The notes: generated from the sequence alone by a model not told the origin. 54,621 nucleotides of DNA from Mariprofundaceae bacterium (GCA_021772895.1 JAJFLC010000008.1:1-54621), one strand, 5' to 3'; shown: positions 43,765 to 53,152, numbered from the stretch's first letter. Program-made: numbers and translations.

Positions 43765-44922
43765 TTAATATTTGCTTAGCGATGAGTCAATCTCATCCGC
43801 CCAGCGGATAATGCCACCCGCAAGATTTTTGACGTTGTTGTAACCTTTGGATTGTAAAAATTCAACAGCCTGAGCCGAACGACCGCCAAGTTTGCAATGC
43901 ACCACAACATCGCGATCAGTTGGGATTTCAAGATAACGTTCTGCCACCTGACCCAACGGAATTTTCACCGTGCCATCAATGGCACAGATCGCAATTTCAT
44001 GATCCTCACGGACATCGAGGATGTATAATTCAGGATTGTTATCCATCATGTTTTTTAATTCACCGGGTGTAATATCATATTCAGCCAAAGCTTCCTCCTG
44101 ATCTAACGTTTCACTTGGCGGCAAGCCGCAAAAATCTTCATAGGCCTCAACATCGCCGATACTTGGGTGATCGCCACAGGCAGGGCAGCCTGGGTCACGG
44201 CGCAGTTTAACCTCTCTAAATTTCATATCCATTGCATCATAAAGCAGTAGTCGCCCACTTAATGAGGTGCCCTGATCAAGAATGATCTTCACAGCTTCAG
44301 TCGCCTGAATCACGCCGATGACACCGGGCAACACACCAAGTACGCCGCCTTCGGCACACGATGGCACAAGGCCCGGTGGCGGTGGTTCAGGATAGAGACA
44401 ACGATAACATGGCCCTTCGGCATGGTTGAACACAGTCGCCTGACCTTCAAACTGGAAAATAGAAGCATAAATAAGCGGTTTATCTTCCAATACGCAGGCA
44501 TCGTTGACCAGATAGCGGGTTGGGAAGTTGTCTGTACCATCCACGATCAAATCATACTGGGCTATAATTTCACGCGCATTATCACGGGTGATGCCAGCGC
44601 CATGTAGCTCTACATTCAGGAACGGATTGATGCCGATGAGCTTGTCTTTGGCCGATTCCACTTTTGGTCGTCCGATATCTGATGTCGAATGCGCAATCTG
44701 GCGTTGCAGATTGGAATCATCCACTACATCAAAATCAACAAGACCAATGGTGCCAACACCGGCGGCAGAGAGGTAGAGCGAGATCGGGCTTCCCAGACCA
44801 CCGGTTCCCACACACAAAACCTTCGCCTGTTTAAGTTTCTCCTGACCCTCCAAACCCACCTGTGGCAAGATAATATGGCGGTTGAATCGTGCCAGCTCTT
44901 CTGCGGATAAAATGTCAGACAT
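43765..44922 (-). CDS. MoeB/ThiF-type adenylyltransferase fused to a rhodanese domain
   Basis: 385 residues from ATG 44922, with TTGGAG six bases upstream; the TTG itself would be an alternative start at 44934. The E1-like domain (about 1-250) has the ATP site CVGTGGLGSPISLYLSAAG, the QRQIAHSTSDIGRPKVESAK strand and zinc Cys pairs CYRC and CPAC. The rhodanese domain (about 285-385) keeps the catalytic loop HCKLGGRSAQAV with its Cys. The fusion activates a ThiS/MoaD-like sulfur carrier and delivers sulfur, as in MoeZ-type proteins. The carrier served is not identified. Confidence 0.92.
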   Translation of the reverse strand: MSDILSAEELARFNRHIILPQVGLEGQEKLKQAKVLCVGTGGLGSPISLYLSAAGVGTIGLVDFDVVDDSNLQRQIAHSTSDIGRPKVESAKDKLIGINPFLNVELHGAGITRDNAREIIAQYDLIVDGTDNFPTRYLVNDACVLEDKPLIYASIFQFEGQATVFNHAEGPCYRCLYPEPPPPGLVPSCAEGGVLGVLPGVIGVIQATEAVKIILDQGTSLSGRLLLYDAMDMKFREVKLRRDPGCPACGDHPSIGDVEAYEDFCGLPPSETLDQEEALAEYDITPGELKNMMDNNPELYILDVREDHEIAICAIDGTVKIPLGQVAERYLEIPTDRDVVVHCKLGGRSAQAVEFLQSKGYNNVKNLAGGIIRWADEIDSSLSKY

Positions 44923-44934
44923 GATGAACTCCAA

Positions 44935-45258
44935 TACTGGGTTTAGATAAGCAGTCGCAAGTATGCCTGCTTTTATGACAGGAAAAAGCCTCTTCTTGTA
45001 GCGGTTTTTAAATTGCTTATGGATGACCTAGTCTGTTCTTGATTTTGTACAAAAATAAACAGATTAATGAAATGTATAATTAAAAGGGTAGGCCTATACG
45101 TCCTGGTTTTGATATATACCCATGAATAAATATGCAGTTGGATAATCGAATTTCAAATATGCTGGACGGTTAAATGCTAAGATGGGATGTTTTCTTATGG
45201 CTTTGGTAGGCATTGTGAAAACACTGTGTTTTTTCATGATCCTGTTTAATATCACGGC
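44935..45258. other. intergenic region between moeB-rhodanese and maf
   Basis: 324 nt with no convincing gene. A TATAAT lies at 45075-45080 without a matching -35. A GAAAACAC/GTGTTTTTTC inverted repeat lies at about 45216-45235 just upstream of maf. It separates divergent operons and so probably holds both promoters. Confidence 0.45.
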
Positions 45259-45816
45259 ATGGAAATTATTCTGGCATCAAAATCACCACGTCGATTGCAA
45301 TTGTTACAGGCTGCAGGCTTTGCGGTGGAAGTGCGTCCGAGCCATGTGGATGAGACGCCACTGCCCGGTGAATCGGTGGTTGATATGGTGCAGCGATTGT
45401 GCCGATTGAAGGCGGCTGCATGTCCGGTGAATGATCATCCTGTGATTGCAGCGGATACACTGGTTGCGCTGGATGATGAAGCACTTGGGCAGCCTGTGGA
45501 CATGGGTGATGCCAAAGTGATGCTACAGAAGCTCTCCGGGCAGGCACACCATGTGTATACTGCCGTATGTGTGCGGCTGGGAGAGAAAAGTCTGGCTGGT
45601 ATGGTCAAAACAGACGTCCGTTTTCGTGTATTGGAAAATCGTGAAATTGATGTTTATCTTGAGCATAATGATGTGCTGGATAAGGCGGGTGCGTATGCGA
45701 TTCAGGCAGGTGCTTCCAGTTTTATTGAGGCGATCGAAGGGCCTTTGGACAATGTGATTGGGTTGCCTGTGGGTTTAACAAGAGAATTGCTGATGAATTT
45801 ATGTGGGGATGCATAA
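45259..45816 (+). CDS. Maf-family nucleoside triphosphate pyrophosphatase
   Basis: 185 residues. Maf proteins hydrolyse non-canonical dTTP/UTP-type nucleotides to monophosphates. Motifs: ILASKSPRRLQLLQAAGF, HPVIAADTLVALDDEALG, GQAHHVYTAVCVRLG and NVIGLPVGLTRELL. The gene neighbours rng, the usual maf-rng pair of proteobacteria. Confidence 0.93.
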   Translation: MEIILASKSPRRLQLLQAAGFAVEVRPSHVDETPLPGESVVDMVQRLCRLKAAACPVNDHPVIAADTLVALDDEALGQPVDMGDAKVMLQKLSGQAHHVYTAVCVRLGEKSLAGMVKTDVRFRVLENREIDVYLEHNDVLDKAGAYAIQAGASSFIEAIEGPLDNVIGLPVGLTRELLMNLCGDA

Positions 45817-45857
45817 GTGGCTCCATACATGGATACATCATTACAAGGAGAGATTGA

Positions 45858-47390
45858 ATGAGCGCAGAGATATTGGTGAATGTTGCGCCATTTGAGACTC
45901 GGATTGCCCGGATCGAGAGTGGGCAGGCTGAAGAACTTTATATTGAACGTGAAAATGAACGTGGGTTGAAAGGTAATATTTATAAAGGCCGGGTTCAGCG
46001 TGTTCTGCCGGGAATTCAGGCTGCCTTTGTAGATATTGGTCTGGAGAAGGCCGGGTTTCTTTATGCAGGCGATATCGCGGTACCTGAATCGTATGAAGCG
46101 GAATTGGCTGCGGCTGAAGAGGTTGAAAATACACCGGAAGATGCGTCGGATAGCAATGTGGAGGAGGATGAACCGCAGCGTCGGATCATTCCTTCCATTT
46201 CCACGCTTGTAAAAGAAGGACAGGAAATTTTTGTTCAGGTTTCAAAAGATCCGATTGCATCAAAAGGGCCAAGACTTACCAGTCTGTTAAGTCTTGCTGG
46301 CCGTTATCTGGTTTATTTACCTTCGGTCGATCATGTTGGTATCGCTCGCAGACTTGGCGAAGGGGAAGAGCGCGAACGGCTTCTGCAAATAGGTCAGGCG
46401 ATCAAACCTGATGGCGGCGGCTTGATTATCCGAACCGTTGCAGAAGGACATGATAAAGATGATCTGAAACGGGATTTGGAATTTCTGCTGAGGCTTTGGA
46501 AAGATCTTCAAAAGAGAAGCGAACATGCGGCTCCGGGTTCAATGATTTATACGGATTTGAATCTTTATCTGCGTGTAATGCGTGATTATGTGGATGATGA
46601 AGTCGAGAAGATTCATGTTGATTCACGTGAGGCTTACCAAAGTATGAAAAAATTTGCTCGGCACTTCATGCCTGAGGTTGCCAAGCGGCTTTATTATTAT
46701 CCCGGCGAACGCCCGATCTTTGATGTTTATGGTGTAGAAGAAGCCATCAATCGAGCACTCAAACGTCAGGTATCATTACGCTCCGGTGGACACATCGTGA
46801 TTGACCAGACTGAAGCGCTTGTTGCGATCGATGTGAATTCAGGTTCATTTGTCAGCTCCAGAAACATGGAAGAGACCGGTTTTAAAACCAATCTGGAAGC
46901 CGTGCACGAAATTGTGCATCAACTGAGGCTTCGTAATCTGGGTGGCATTATCGTGGTTGATTTTATCGATATGCAGGAAGATGAAAACAAAACACGTTTG
47001 ATCGAAGTGCTTGAAGAGACACTTAAACGGGATAAATCCAAAACAAACATTGCACAGTTTTCATCGCTTGGGCTTGTAGAGATGACACGGAAACGAACAC
47101 GGGATTCACTTGGCCGTGCGTTACAGGAAAACTGTGAACGATGCCATGCCACGGGTTATGTGAAGAGTCCGACAACGATCTGTTATCAACTGTTTCGGGA
47201 GATTGTGGCTGAGGCGCGCGCTTACCCTTGTGAGAAACTGATGGTGATTGCACACCCAAGCCTGATTGATTTGATGTTGGGTGAAGAGGGTGAAGATGTT
47301 GCGGCACTTGAACATTTTCTGAGTAAAGAGATCAGCTTCAAGAGTGATTCCAAGCTTGCACCGGAGCATTACGAAATCGCACTTCTATGA
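45858..47390 (+). CDS. rng: ribonuclease G
   Basis: 510 residues, about 20 longer than E. coli RNase G (489), because of an acidic insert at residues ~77-115 (EEVENTPEDASDSNVEEDEP) within the S1 domain. It matures the 5' end of 16S rRNA and acts in RNA decay. The catalytic Asp pair is in VAIDVNSGSF and GGIIVVDFIDMQEDENKTRL, with the zinc-link CERCHATGYV. An SD AGGAGAG precedes the ATG. It overlaps hemW by 4 nt. Confidence 0.96.
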   Translation: MSAEILVNVAPFETRIARIESGQAEELYIERENERGLKGNIYKGRVQRVLPGIQAAFVDIGLEKAGFLYAGDIAVPESYEAELAAAEEVENTPEDASDSNVEEDEPQRRIIPSISTLVKEGQEIFVQVSKDPIASKGPRLTSLLSLAGRYLVYLPSVDHVGIARRLGEGEERERLLQIGQAIKPDGGGLIIRTVAEGHDKDDLKRDLEFLLRLWKDLQKRSEHAAPGSMIYTDLNLYLRVMRDYVDDEVEKIHVDSREAYQSMKKFARHFMPEVAKRLYYYPGERPIFDVYGVEEAINRALKRQVSLRSGGHIVIDQTEALVAIDVNSGSFVSSRNMEETGFKTNLEAVHEIVHQLRLRNLGGIIVVDFIDMQEDENKTRLIEVLEETLKRDKSKTNIAQFSSLGLVEMTRKRTRDSLGRALQENCERCHATGYVKSPTTICYQLFREIVAEARAYPCEKLMVIAHPSLIDLMLGEEGEDVAALEHFLSKEISFKSDSKLAPEHYEIALL

Positions 47391-48553
47391 CTTCTTCTCC
47401 ATTACTTTTATATGTGCATATCCCTTATTGTGTGCATAAATGCCATTACTGCGACTTTAATTCACATGTTCGGGCTGAGCCTGATTGGGAACATTATCAG
47501 CATGCATTGTTGAGAGAATTGGCGTATTGGGCGGCAGAGCCACAGTTTTCCGGGCGAAAAATCAGTTCTATTTTTTTTGGTGGAGGCACACCATCACTGG
47601 CACCACCTTCACTCATATCCTCGGTGATCAAACAGACATCCAATCTGTTTGAGGTTGATCAAGCAGTAGAAATTTCGCTTGAGGCCAATCCCGGTACGGT
47701 TGATGCATCCTATTTTGAGGGTTTTAAAGCAGCGGGTATCAATCGGCTCTCTATGGGTGTACAGAGTTTAAATAATGATGAACTGAAATGGCTTGAACGT
47801 ATTCATGATCGGGATCAGGTGTTTGAGGCTTTTACACACGCACGGGCATCGGGCTTTGATAATATCAATCTTGATTTGATGTATGGCCTTCCAGATCAAA
47901 CTGTTGATGGGTGGATGGACACGCTTCATGAAGCGATCCGCTTGGATCCTGAACATCTGTCGTGTTATCAGTTAACTGTTGAGCCCTATACAAAGCTGGC
48001 GACGAACGTCGATGCAGTGGCTGATCGTTTACCTGACGAAGATTTGGCGTTGAAGTTCCTTAAATTGACAAGAACACACCTGGCAGACGCAGGATATGCT
48101 GCTTACGAGATATCCAATTTTGCTAAATTTGGATTTCACTGTTGTCATAACGATGGCTATTGGCGTTATCATGATTATATCGGTATTGGCGCGGGAGCTT
48201 CGGGGAAGTGGGACCTTCCAGACGCTGGTGTGAAACGTTATAGCAATATTCGGCAGCCTGAAAAATACATTGAGGCAGCAACTCAAAACAGCCTCGCAAT
48301 CAACAGTGATGAAATATTAAAATGTAAAAAAGCAGCAGCAGAAGCTTTTTGGTTGGGTCTGCGACGAAATAATGGCATTAATCTTGCTGTGTTTTCCGAA
48401 CGTTTTGGGGAAGATGTAAATACACTGTTTGGAGATGTGATTGATCCATGGGTTCAACGCGAATGTTTAGAAGTGAATCATCAGCACTTACGGCTGACCG
48501 ATACCGGTCTGGCCCTCGCCGATGCGATTGCAGAAGAGGCGATCGCACTTTAG
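47387..48553 (+). CDS. hemW: radical SAM heme chaperone HemW (formerly annotated HemN-like)
   Basis: 388 residues. The radical SAM 4Fe-4S motif is at Cys15, Cys19 and Cys22 (YVHIPYCVHKCHYCDFNSH). FFGGGTPSLAPPSLI and SMGVQSLNNDELKWLERIHD follow. The C-terminal HemW-type signature CHNDGYWRYHDYIGIGAGAS is clear. It lacks the extra N-terminal Cys of HemN coproporphyrinogen dehydrogenase, so heme insertion is the likely role. The start overlaps rng as ATGA. Confidence 0.93.
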   Translation: MTSSPLLLYVHIPYCVHKCHYCDFNSHVRAEPDWEHYQHALLRELAYWAAEPQFSGRKISSIFFGGGTPSLAPPSLISSVIKQTSNLFEVDQAVEISLEANPGTVDASYFEGFKAAGINRLSMGVQSLNNDELKWLERIHDRDQVFEAFTHARASGFDNINLDLMYGLPDQTVDGWMDTLHEAIRLDPEHLSCYQLTVEPYTKLATNVDAVADRLPDEDLALKFLKLTRTHLADAGYAAYEISNFAKFGFHCCHNDGYWRYHDYIGIGAGASGKWDLPDAGVKRYSNIRQPEKYIEAATQNSLAINSDEILKCKKAAAEAFWLGLRRNNGINLAVFSERFGEDVNTLFGDVIDPWVQRECLEVNHQHLRLTDTGLALADAIAEEAIAL

Positions 48554-48588
48554 ATCATTTTCCAAATTTTAGTTTGACGGAGTTCTGA

Positions 48589-49515
48589 TTGTCCAGCAAG
48601 GCATTGTTGGAACTCAGTCAGGAGGAGGTTGCGTTTCTCTGTGCTGAGCTTGAACATGCGATCGGGATGCATAATGAGTGGGTGCATCAGTTCCATGTTG
48701 CGCTTGTGACCGTAAAAAGAATTCCTGATCATTATATTGAAAAAGATTCCCATTTTACTTGCACACTTGGTGGCTGGCTTGAGCGAAACAAGGGCTTTGT
48801 CGAAAGAAATGATGATTTGAAAGAGATTGAAAAAATTCATCACTTAATGCATGAAGAGGCATGCCGACTCTCCTATCTTTATAACAACGAAGAGCCCATA
48901 AAAGTTGGAGAGTATGATGCTTTTATTGAACATAAAGCATTGTTGGAAAAAATCATTCATAAGCTGGAAGATTCGCTCAAACTTGCCAAAACAATGTTTG
49001 ATCCTTTAACAGGTGTGTTCACACGTGAGGCACTGTCTCCGCTTTTGAATCATGAGCTGGCTCGCATGCGACGGCAGGGCCATGAATCCAGTATGGCAAT
49101 ATTTGATCTGGATTATTTTAAATCGGTGAATGATACACATGGGCATTTAGTGGGTGATCGTGTGCTGCGTGCGAGCTCTGAGTTCCTGAAAGGCCAGATG
49201 CGCCCCTATGATTCTATTTTTCGCTACGGCGGGGAGGAGTTCCTTATTTGTTTGTCTGATACCAGTGGATTCGATGCATATAAGATCATCGATGATCTCC
49301 GCCATGGTTTGTCTGAGCTTCCTATTAGTATTGATGTTGATACGGAAATTTATATCACGGCTTCTGCCGGACTTGCAGATATAACTGTGGGTTTGATGGT
49401 TGAAGAAAATATCTCACGCGCTGATCAGGCGCTTTATGCAGCAAAGAAAAATGGCCAAAACAGCGTGGTACATTATAAAAGTTTGATAAAGGATGAAATT
49501 GTTACAAATTTATAG
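48589..49515 (+). CDS. DgcZ-like zinc-sensing diguanylate cyclase (CZB + GGDEF)
   Basis: 308 residues from TTG 48589, with ACGGAGTTCTGA upstream. The N-terminal CZB domain has the zinc set His28, Cys58, His84 and His88 seen in E. coli DgcZ (AIGMHNEW, HFTCTLGGWL, HHLMHEEA). The GGDEF domain has an active RYGGEEFLICLSD site, with an RPYD inhibitory site five residues upstream, which E. coli DgcZ lacks. It would make c-di-GMP with zinc inhibition and product feedback. Low zinc should turn it on. Confidence 0.93.
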   Translation: MSSKALLELSQEEVAFLCAELEHAIGMHNEWVHQFHVALVTVKRIPDHYIEKDSHFTCTLGGWLERNKGFVERNDDLKEIEKIHHLMHEEACRLSYLYNNEEPIKVGEYDAFIEHKALLEKIIHKLEDSLKLAKTMFDPLTGVFTREALSPLLNHELARMRRQGHESSMAIFDLDYFKSVNDTHGHLVGDRVLRASSEFLKGQMRPYDSIFRYGGEEFLICLSDTSGFDAYKIIDDLRHGLSELPISIDVDTEIYITASAGLADITVGLMVEENISRADQALYAAKKNGQNSVVHYKSLIKDEIVTNL

Positions 49516-49521
49516 GAGCGC

Positions 49522-49632
49522 ATGATGTTCTCTATTGAATGGATGTTTGATGATACTGGGGTGTTGGTGAGCTGGGTAACGGGTTCTGGTTGGTGTCAGC
49601 TGTTTCTCATGGCTCCTGAAATTACGTTATAA
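49522..49632 (+). CDS. possible 36-residue small protein, unknown
   Basis: ATG 49522 (or the adjacent ATG 49525) lies 5-6 nt after TATAGGAG, which overlaps the stop of the diguanylate cyclase gene. The frame reads MMFSIEWMFDDTGVLVSWVT and stops at 49632 (SGWCQLFLMAPEITL). The good SD and tight coupling to the c-di-GMP gene favour translation. I do not recognise it. The only negative evidence is its size. Confidence 0.42.
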   Translation: MMFSIEWMFDDTGVLVSWVTGSGWCQLFLMAPEITL

Positions 49633-49671
49633 TGACTAGGTATGAATATTTGATAGGAAGAGGAGATCAGG

Positions 49672-51129
49672 ATGTCAGAAAAAACACTTGAACACTTTTC
49701 AGGGATGGTCGCGAATGTTAAAGAGACCGCCGCAAGTAAACATATCACGGTTACAGCACCTTATGATGGCGCTGCGATTGCAACACTGACAACTGCAACA
49801 AGTGACACGATTAAAACTGCCCTGACCCATGCTCAAGCCTTACATCTGGATTATAACGGCAGGCTTTCTGTTGCTGAACGCATTGAGATTCTGCGCAGGG
49901 CCAGTGTACTGATGCATGAGCAGGCAGATATATTGGCACTTGAGGCAGCTCGGGAAGGTGGCAAACCGCTTATCGATTCGCAAGTGGAAGTGGCGCGGGC
50001 GATTGATAGCATCGATATTTGTATTGAAACGCTGAGAACTGAGTCTGGGCACGTGATTCCTATGCGAGTCAATGCTGCCTCTTCAGGTCGGCTGGCATTT
50101 ACACAGCATGAACCCATCGGTGTGGTGGTTGCGGTCAGTGCCTTTAATCATCCGATCAATCTTATTGCGCATCAGGTGTTTCCGGCCATTGCTGTGGGTT
50201 GCCCGGTGATTGTTAAACCTGCGGAAGATACGCCGCTCTCCTGTTTTCGATTGGTGAAGATTTTACGTGAAGCGGGGCTGCCAGATGGCTGGTGTCAGGC
50301 GGTGTACCCTGAAACGCTTGATGTGGCAGAGAAACTTGTGACAGACCCGCGTGTGGCGATGTTTAGTTTTATCGGCAGCGCCAAAGTCGGCTGGATGCTT
50401 CGTTCGAAGCTGGCTCCGGGTACACGTTGTGCCTTGGAACATGGGGGTGTGGCCCCTGTGATTTTAGCTGAAGATGCTGATCTGGATGAAGCGCTGCCGG
50501 CGATTTTGAAGGGTGGTTTTTATCATGCCGGGCAGGTATGTGTTTCGGTGCAACGTGTTTATGCACAAAAGAATATTGCCAAACATTTTGCACAGCGTTT
50601 GGCCGATGCCGCTTTCAAACTCAAGGTGGGTGATCCAACGTTTGCTGAAATCGATGTTGGGCCATTGATTCGCCCGCGCGAGGTGGAGCGGGTGCACGCA
50701 TGGGTGACCGAAGCGGTTGATGCAGGTGCGACACTGCTCGCTGGCGGTGAATCGTTGTCCGCTACAACCTATGCACCGACTGTGCTGTTTAATCCACCGG
50801 AATCCGTTCGTATCAGTCGTGAAGAAGTGTTTGGGCCAGTGGTTTGTGTTTATGCGGTTGATGATCTGGATGAGGCGATAACACGTGCCAATGCGCTGGA
50901 TGTTTCGTTTCAGGGCGCAGTGTTTACCAGGAATATGGATTGTGCACTGCGCGTATTTGGTCGTTTGAATGCATCTGCGGTGATGGTCAATGATCATACG
51001 GCGTTTCGGGTTGACTGGATGCCATTTGCAGGCCTGAAAACATCGGGTCATGGCGTGGGTGGTATTCCGCATACCATGCGGGACATGCGGATTGAAAAAA
51101 TGATGGTCATTCGCTCAACTGAGCTGTGA
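49672..51129 (+). CDS. NAD(P)-dependent aldehyde dehydrogenase
   Basis: 485 residues of the ALDH superfamily with catalytic Cys290 in HAGQVCVSVQRVYA and general-base Glu256 in CALEHGGVAPVILAEDADL. The NAD-binding site shows FSFIGSAKVGWMLRSKL, and DWMPFAGLKTSGHGVGGIPH lies at the C-terminus. It resembles lactaldehyde/phosphonoacetaldehyde-type enzymes more than betaine ALDH. It sits 25 nt before an acetolactate-synthase-type gene and probably acts on an aldehyde linked to that enzyme; the substrate is unknown. Confidence 0.93.
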   Translation: MSEKTLEHFSGMVANVKETAASKHITVTAPYDGAAIATLTTATSDTIKTALTHAQALHLDYNGRLSVAERIEILRRASVLMHEQADILALEAAREGGKPLIDSQVEVARAIDSIDICIETLRTESGHVIPMRVNAASSGRLAFTQHEPIGVVVAVSAFNHPINLIAHQVFPAIAVGCPVIVKPAEDTPLSCFRLVKILREAGLPDGWCQAVYPETLDVAEKLVTDPRVAMFSFIGSAKVGWMLRSKLAPGTRCALEHGGVAPVILAEDADLDEALPAILKGGFYHAGQVCVSVQRVYAQKNIAKHFAQRLADAAFKLKVGDPTFAEIDVGPLIRPREVERVHAWVTEAVDAGATLLAGGESLSATTYAPTVLFNPPESVRISREEVFGPVVCVYAVDDLDEAITRANALDVSFQGAVFTRNMDCALRVFGRLNASAVMVNDHTAFRVDWMPFAGLKTSGHGVGGIPHTMRDMRIEKMMVIRSTEL

Positions 51130-51154
51130 CAGAGAAGGTAAAGAGGAGATAAAT

Positions 51155-52816
51155 ATGAAAGCGTCCGACCTGTTGGTAAAATGCCTCGAAGAAGAAGGTG
51201 TGGAATACATTTTTGGTGTTCCGGGTGAAGAAAATGCTGATTTTATGATGTCGCTGGAGGCATCGGATAAAATTCGTTTTATTTTGACCCGTCATGAGCA
51301 AGGGGCTGCCTTTATGGCGGAGATTTATGGTCGTTTGACCGGAAATCCAGCGGGTTGTCTGGGCACGTTGGGGCCGGGTGCGACCAACTTGATTACAGGC
51401 GTAGCAGATGCCAATATGGATTGTGCTCCGATGCTGGTATTAACGGGTCAGGGTGCAGCAACACGGTTGCATAAAGAGTCTCACCAGATCATGGATGTGG
51501 TGGCTATGTTTGAGCCGGTCACAAAATGGGCGACATCGATTCAGCATGCAGACAACATTCCTGAAATTGTTCGCAAGGCCGTGCGACTGGCGAGATCGGA
51601 AAAACCCGGAGCCTGTCTGATCGAATTATCGGAAGATATTGCTGAACATGAAACTGAAAACAAACCCATGAAGCCTGTACGTTTTCGCCGTCCTGTTCCA
51701 GATAGCAAGGTTATAGAACGCGCTTTTGAAATGATTAAACAGGCAAAATCTCCGATCATTATCGCTGGTAATGGCTGCATTCGCAAACGTGCCAGCGCAC
51801 AGCTTCGGAAGCTGTGTGAAAAAACCGGGATCGGTGTGGTCAGTACATTTATGGCCAAGGGCTGTGTGGATATGGATGCCCCCTATTCGCTTTATACCAT
51901 TGGTTTGCAGGCCAGAGATTATGCGGATTGTGCAGTTGCAGCAGCCGATCTGGTCATCGCTATCGGTTATGACATGGTGGAATATCATCCAAGTTTGTGG
52001 AATCCAAATGGTGATGAGAAAATTGTGCATATTGATTTTTTGCCAGCAGAAATTGATGCGTGTTATCACCCTGATATTGAAGTGGTTGGTGATCTTGCCC
52101 ATGCCTTGTGGATGTTAAATGAATGTGTGGACGCGGAGGAGGGATTTTCTCCTGAGACCTTTGATTTTTCACAACAGCAGCAAATGCGGGCTTCGATGAC
52201 CGGGGATCTCGAAGCACATAAAGATGATAAGGAAGAAACTGTGGTGCGGCCACAGAAGGTGCTTTGGGACGTGCGTGAAGTGATGGGAGCGGAAGACATA
52301 TTATTGTCGGATGTGGGGGCACATAAGATGTGGATTGCCCGGCATTATCATTGCCATGAACCGAATACCTGTCTGATTCCTAATGGTTTCTGCTCGATGG
52401 GGTTTGCACTTCCGGGTGCGATTGCGGCTGATCTGGTTTTTCCTGATCGAAATATTCTGGCAATTAGTGGTGATGCAGGATTTATGATGAATGTGCAGGA
52501 GATGGAGACAGCCCGCAGGCTCAACTCGAATATCACTGTGATGGTGTGGGAAGATAAGGCCTATGGGCTGATCGCCTGGAAACAGGAATCACAGTTTGGC
52601 AAACATACTGATCTCTCTTTTGGAAATCCTGATTGGATGCAGTTAGCCGATGCTTTTGGCTGGGGTGGTCATAAAGTTGTCAATAGTGATGGATTGCGAG
52701 CAACCCTTGAGATTGCATTGGCGGAAGCAGGGCCCAGTCTGCTGGTTGTGCCTATTGATTATCGTGAAAACATGAAGTTGACCAACCGACTTGGCGGCAT
52801 TGCCTGCTCGATTTAG
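51155..52816 (+). CDS. ThDP-dependent acetolactate-synthase-type enzyme
   Basis: 553 residues. The ThDP-activating Glu48 lies in FILTRHEQGAAFMAEIYGRL and the ThDP/Mg motif begins at about 439 with SGDAGFMMNVQEMETARRLN. GTLGPGATNLITGVADANMD is typical of acetolactate synthases. The sequence is closest to the catabolic or stand-alone type; no small regulatory subunit lies nearby. The linked aldehyde dehydrogenase suggests a combined role in aldehyde or 2-keto-acid metabolism. The reaction is not proven, and other ThDP decarboxylases or ligases are possible. Confidence 0.88.
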   Translation: MKASDLLVKCLEEEGVEYIFGVPGEENADFMMSLEASDKIRFILTRHEQGAAFMAEIYGRLTGNPAGCLGTLGPGATNLITGVADANMDCAPMLVLTGQGAATRLHKESHQIMDVVAMFEPVTKWATSIQHADNIPEIVRKAVRLARSEKPGACLIELSEDIAEHETENKPMKPVRFRRPVPDSKVIERAFEMIKQAKSPIIIAGNGCIRKRASAQLRKLCEKTGIGVVSTFMAKGCVDMDAPYSLYTIGLQARDYADCAVAAADLVIAIGYDMVEYHPSLWNPNGDEKIVHIDFLPAEIDACYHPDIEVVGDLAHALWMLNECVDAEEGFSPETFDFSQQQQMRASMTGDLEAHKDDKEETVVRPQKVLWDVREVMGAEDILLSDVGAHKMWIARHYHCHEPNTCLIPNGFCSMGFALPGAIAADLVFPDRNILAISGDAGFMMNVQEMETARRLNSNITVMVWEDKAYGLIAWKQESQFGKHTDLSFGNPDWMQLADAFGWGGHKVVNSDGLRATLEIALAEAGPSLLVVPIDYRENMKLTNRLGGIACSI

Positions 52817-52884
52817 TTTGAACCAGTTTAGATTGGATTGGGTCGTTTGGCTTGAGCAGGCTCAGATTGAGTTGACAAAAAGAG

Positions 52885-53005
52885 TCAGGATCGGATGTTC
52901 GGAAGAGGTTTCAGGGCTTTTCTGATCGCCTCTGGTAGCAAGCCGTTGATAAATAACTCGGCTTCAAAAGGCATCAAATCTTCCAATGTTTCGCCTACAC
53001 CTACT
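52885..53005 (-). pseudogene. C-terminal FtsY-like remnant
   Basis: Read on the - strand this encodes VGVGETLEDLMPFEAELF, then INGLLPEAIRKALKPLPNIRS and a stop. The GVGETXXDLXPFXAXXFXXXL pattern is the distinctive end of FtsY, the SRP receptor. Upstream, the frame meets a stop codon at the junction with the solo transposon end, so the other ~90% of the gene is missing. A tail beyond the usual FtsY end is present. It looks like a gene fragment left by, or carried with, mobile DNA. The intact ftsY is presumably elsewhere. Confidence 0.6.
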
Positions 53006-53015
53006 TAACTTGACT

Positions 53016-53036
53016 TAATTAAGTATTCTGTCCCTG
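53016..53036 (+). repeat. solo transposon end matching the RAYT right end
   Basis: TAATTAAGTATTCTGTCCCTG matches the right end at 54601-54620 (TAATTAAGTATTATGTCCCC) with two differences in the shared 20 bp, and in the same orientation. The ftsY-like remnant lies immediately to its left. Confidence 0.85.
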
Positions 53037-53152
53037 TGATTTCGAAATCCTGAGAAATACAGCGGTTCTGCCCTAAATGATGGAAGGGCGATCAACAGTG
53101 AAGAGAGTCCATCACTTGATTAATGATTGGCAGGCATCTAAAGTTCAACTAC

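Noticed and set aside
50464-51072. 202-residue minus-strand frame inside the aldehyde dehydrogenase gene
   Set aside because: Shadow frame; the + strand protein has all catalytic motifs.
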